Assembly (NCBI GenBank): GCA_949840915.1
Contig: CATKXY010000001.1
Coordinates: 310,001 to 374,000 of the forward strand
Length of the DNA: 64,000 bases
Direction of reading: 5' to 3'
DNA from: an uncultured Lachnospiraceae bacterium
Lineage (GTDB): Bacteria > Bacillota > Clostridia > Lachnospirales > Lachnospiraceae
The notes under the pieces were generated by a model. That model was not told the origin of the DNA and did no database searches. It saw nothing but the letters and a program-made list of their open reading frames with translations. Below, one piece after another: positions 62,245 through 64,000 of this stretch. Every line of letters starts with the position of its first letter. Positions within the stretch are counted from its first letter, which is position 1. The translations under genes and the position numbers were made by a program.

Positions 62245-63381
62245 ATGACGGAAAAACGGAAATATATCTGTTGGTTTTACAGTGTGCCGGGTATGGGGAG
62301 CCGGACCATGGATAAGCTGTTTGCCCGATGCCCGGATGCGGAAGAGGCGTTTTGTGCGGGTGAGAGTCTGTGGCGGCAGGTGCTTACGGCGAGGCAGACG
62401 GAACAGCTGCGATCGTTTGCAAAATGCATCTCCCCGGATGAACTCTGGGGTCGGATCAAAGATAATAACACGCGGTTTGTAATGCGCACTGACGAGGCAT
62501 ATCCGGGCCGTCTGCGCAATATTCCCGATCCGCCGTACGCCCTCTTTGTCAAAGGGGAGCTTCCCGTGCAGGGCAGGCTCTCCGTGGCGGTGGTAGGGGC
62601 CAGAGACTGTTCGGAGTACGGGCGTTATGTTGCAGAGGGGATCGGCAGAGCTATGGGAGAGTGCGGGGTTCAGGTCATCAGCGGAATGGCCAGAGGAATT
62701 GACGGCATCAGCCAGAATGCAGTTCTCGAGGCGGGCGGCAGGTCCTTCGGAGTGCTGGGATGCGGTGTGGATGTCTGCTATCCGAGCTCTAACCGGCCGC
62801 TCTATGAAAAGCTGTGTGAGCAGGGCGGCGTCCTGTCCACGCATCCGCCGGGTACGGAGCCCAGACCGCAGCATTTTCCGCCCAGAAACCGAATCGTCAG
62901 CGGGCTTGCGGATGCGCTGATCGTCGTGGAGGCCAGAGAGAAAAGCGGGACGCTTATCACTGTGGATATGGCCCTGGAGCAGGGAAAGGAGGTGTATGTC
63001 GTGCCGGGGCGTGTTACGGACCGTCTCAGTGACGGCTGTAACCGGCTCATAAAGCAGGGAGCAGGCGTGTTCCTGTCGCCGGAGGATTTTCTGAGGGAGC
63101 TGAGAGAAGGATGGCAGTGCGGACGGGGCAAAGCGGCACAGGGCGGCAGCCTCACTGCGCCGGAAGGCTTATCCGGGCGTTTGGCACAGCTTGCTCCCGA
63201 GTATCGTAAGGTGTATGAGGCGTTGGATTTTGCACCGCTTTCCGTGGAGCAGATACGGCGGAGACTGGAGGGAGAATATTCCGGTCCCGGACTGCTGGCA
63301 ATGCTCATGAGCCTGTGTGTGGAGAGGCTGGCGGTGCAGAAGAGTCCGGGGCATTTCTGCCTGAGCGGGGACGTACAGTAA
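62245..63381 (+). CDS. dprA: DNA processing protein DprA
   Basis: 378 residues from ATG 62245; the frame is open upstream into comM to 62128, but only this ATG is followed by the usual helical N-terminus. SAM-like domain (1-90), Rossmann domain with VAVVGARDCSEYG, ISGMARGIDGISQNAVLEAG, HFPPRNRIVSGLAD and the KSGTLITVDMALEQG helix, and a winged-helix end (about 318-378). DprA loads RecA on incoming single-stranded DNA. Downstream of comM, as in many Firmicutes. Confidence 0.94.
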   Translation: MTEKRKYICWFYSVPGMGSRTMDKLFARCPDAEEAFCAGESLWRQVLTARQTEQLRSFAKCISPDELWGRIKDNNTRFVMRTDEAYPGRLRNIPDPPYALFVKGELPVQGRLSVAVVGARDCSEYGRYVAEGIGRAMGECGVQVISGMARGIDGISQNAVLEAGGRSFGVLGCGVDVCYPSSNRPLYEKLCEQGGVLSTHPPGTEPRPQHFPPRNRIVSGLADALIVVEAREKSGTLITVDMALEQGKEVYVVPGRVTDRLSDGCNRLIKQGAGVFLSPEDFLRELREGWQCGRGKAAQGGSLTAPEGLSGRLAQLAPEYRKVYEALDFAPLSVEQIRRRLEGEYSGPGLLAMLMSLCVERLAVQKSPGHFCLSGDVQ

Positions 63382-63399
63382 CGCCCGTGAAAAATCAAA

Positions 63400-63428
63400 T
63401 TGTGTAAATTATGCAAATGGTGTAAAAT
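63400..63428 (+). promoter_or_regulatory. Promoter of ispG
   Basis: TTGTGT (63400-63405), 17 bp, TAAAAT (63423-63428). Confidence 0.5.
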
Positions 63429-63498
63429 GAATACGGCTGTTTCTAGAGTGACAGATGCCGTTATGTGGGGCGGTCAGGCCCCGGAGAGGAGCATAATG

Positions 63499-64000
63499 AT
63501 GCGGAAACAATTAATAACAGGAGCGGATGCCGTACCCTTCCGAAATCGCACCAGAGCGGTGCAGATCGGAGACAGATGTATCGGAGGCGGCAATCCTGTG
63601 CTCATACAATCCATGACAAACACGAGAACGGAGGATGTACCCGCGACGGTGGCACAGATTCACGAGCTGGAGCGGGCGGGCTGTGAGATCGTCCGCTGTA
63701 CGGTTCCCACGGCGGAGGCGGCAAAAGCGCTCGGGGAGATCAGAAAACAGATCAGCATTCCTCTGGTGGCGGATATTCACTTCGATTACCGCATGGCTAT
63801 CGCGGCCATGGAGAACGGTGCGGATAAGATCCGTATCAATCCCGGCAATATCGGAAGCACGGACCGGGTGAGAGAGGTGGTAACCGTGGCCAAAGCACGA
63901 AATATCCCCATTCGTGTGGGCGTAAACAGCGGATCTCTGGAAAAGCATCTGGTGGAAAAATACGGCGGAGTGACGGCGGCGGGCATTGTGGAGAGCGCTC
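63499..64000 (+). CDS. ispG: 4-hydroxy-3-methylbut-2-en-1-yl diphosphate synthase IspG, 3' end cut by the window
   Basis: 167 codons visible from ATG 63499, which is 7 bases behind AGGAG; ATG 63496 is the close alternative. The TIM-barrel part is clear: [52 protein letters not shown] and [10 protein letters not shown]. IspG reduces methylerythritol cyclodiphosphate in the non-mevalonate isoprenoid pathway and carries a 4Fe-4S cluster on C-terminal cysteines that are beyond the window. Isoprenoid supply feeds the undecaprenyl carrier used by MraY. Confidence 0.95.
   Translation, partial: MRKQLITGADAVPFRNRTRAVQIGDRCIGGGNPVLIQSMTNTRTEDVPATVAQIHELERAGCEIVRCTVPTAEAAKALGEIRKQISIPLVADIHFDYRMAIAAMENGADKIRINPGNIGSTDRVREVVTVAKARNIPIRVGVNSGSLEKHLVEKYGGVTAAGIVESA

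Noticed and set aside
1..64000. CRISPR arrays, tRNA or rRNA genes, T-box or other known riboswitches, insertion sequences
   Set aside because: I looked for regular spaced repeats, cloverleaf-like stretches, GGGTGGNACCGCG-type T-box cores and complete transposase genes and found none. A covariance-model scan would be decisive for RNAs.

Overview
The window looks like chromosome from a spore-forming, anaerobic, low-pathogenicity-type Firmicute of the class Clostridia, most probably family Lachnospiraceae. The reasons are the spoIIGA-sigE pair, sigG, sigK, gpr, spoIIP, a YlmC/YmxH protein, the nifS-nifU-mnmA set, two PPi-type phosphofructokinases and the zinc-ribbon/TPM gene pair. Housekeeping genes are moderately G+C rich. 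A few stretches are clearly more A+T rich and look acquired. No rRNA, tRNA or CRISPR array was recognised. Family assignments rest on motifs read by eye; no database search was run.

Layout. 1-950: start of an RNHCP protein on the minus strand behind a promoter, a 12-codon leader ORF and a hairpin, then a gene remnant. 1015-2112: ychF. 2366-15462: division and cell wall (dcw) cluster mraZ-rsmH-ftsL-ftsI-spoVD-mraY-murD-ftsW-murA-divIB-ftsZ, with MraZ boxes at its promoter. 15481-17214: spoIIGA-sigE behind a Spo0A-type promoter. 17215-18690: decayed short genes. 18698-21942: sigG (minus), ymxH, nrdR, spoVB (minus). 22073-29978: nifS-nifU, then about 4.5 kb of mobile-element debris, a PPC-domain protein, a palindrome-rich stretch and a GtrII-like membrane protein, then mnmA and a hypothetical gene. 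30003-32751: a minus-strand operon (iron alcohol dehydrogenase family, PHP phosphoesterase, DUF1624 acyltransferase). 33113-36275: gap-pgk-tpiA. 36484-43466: metallo-beta-lactamase-fold hydrolase, solute-binding lipoprotein, HD-GYP protein, pfk 1, zinc-ribbon and TPM proteins. 43560-50048: rpsT (minus), gpr-spoIIP-lepA-hemW, sigK. 50061-53633: A+T-rich cassette with DUF262, AAA/DUF3696 and an unrecognised third protein, a candidate defence module. 53687-57789: three overlapping membrane genes, the last a GT-C glycosyltransferase. 57903-64000: pfk 2, pilT, comM, dprA and the start of ispG.

How the genes work together. The dcw genes make lipid-linked peptidoglycan precursor and the divisome, with ftsZ on its own promoter. 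At sporulation onset SpoIIGA processes pro-SigE, SigG drives late forespore genes (gpr is a likely target) and SigK, which here has no pro-sequence, acts late in the mother cell. NifS and NifU supply sulfur and clusters, and MnmA uses sulfur for tRNA thiolation. The gap-pgk-tpiA operon and two PPi-type phosphofructokinases cover central glycolysis. ComM and DprA belong to DNA uptake and recombination. The most interesting unexplained unit is the three-gene DUF262/DUF3696 cassette between sigK and the glycosyltransferase operon.
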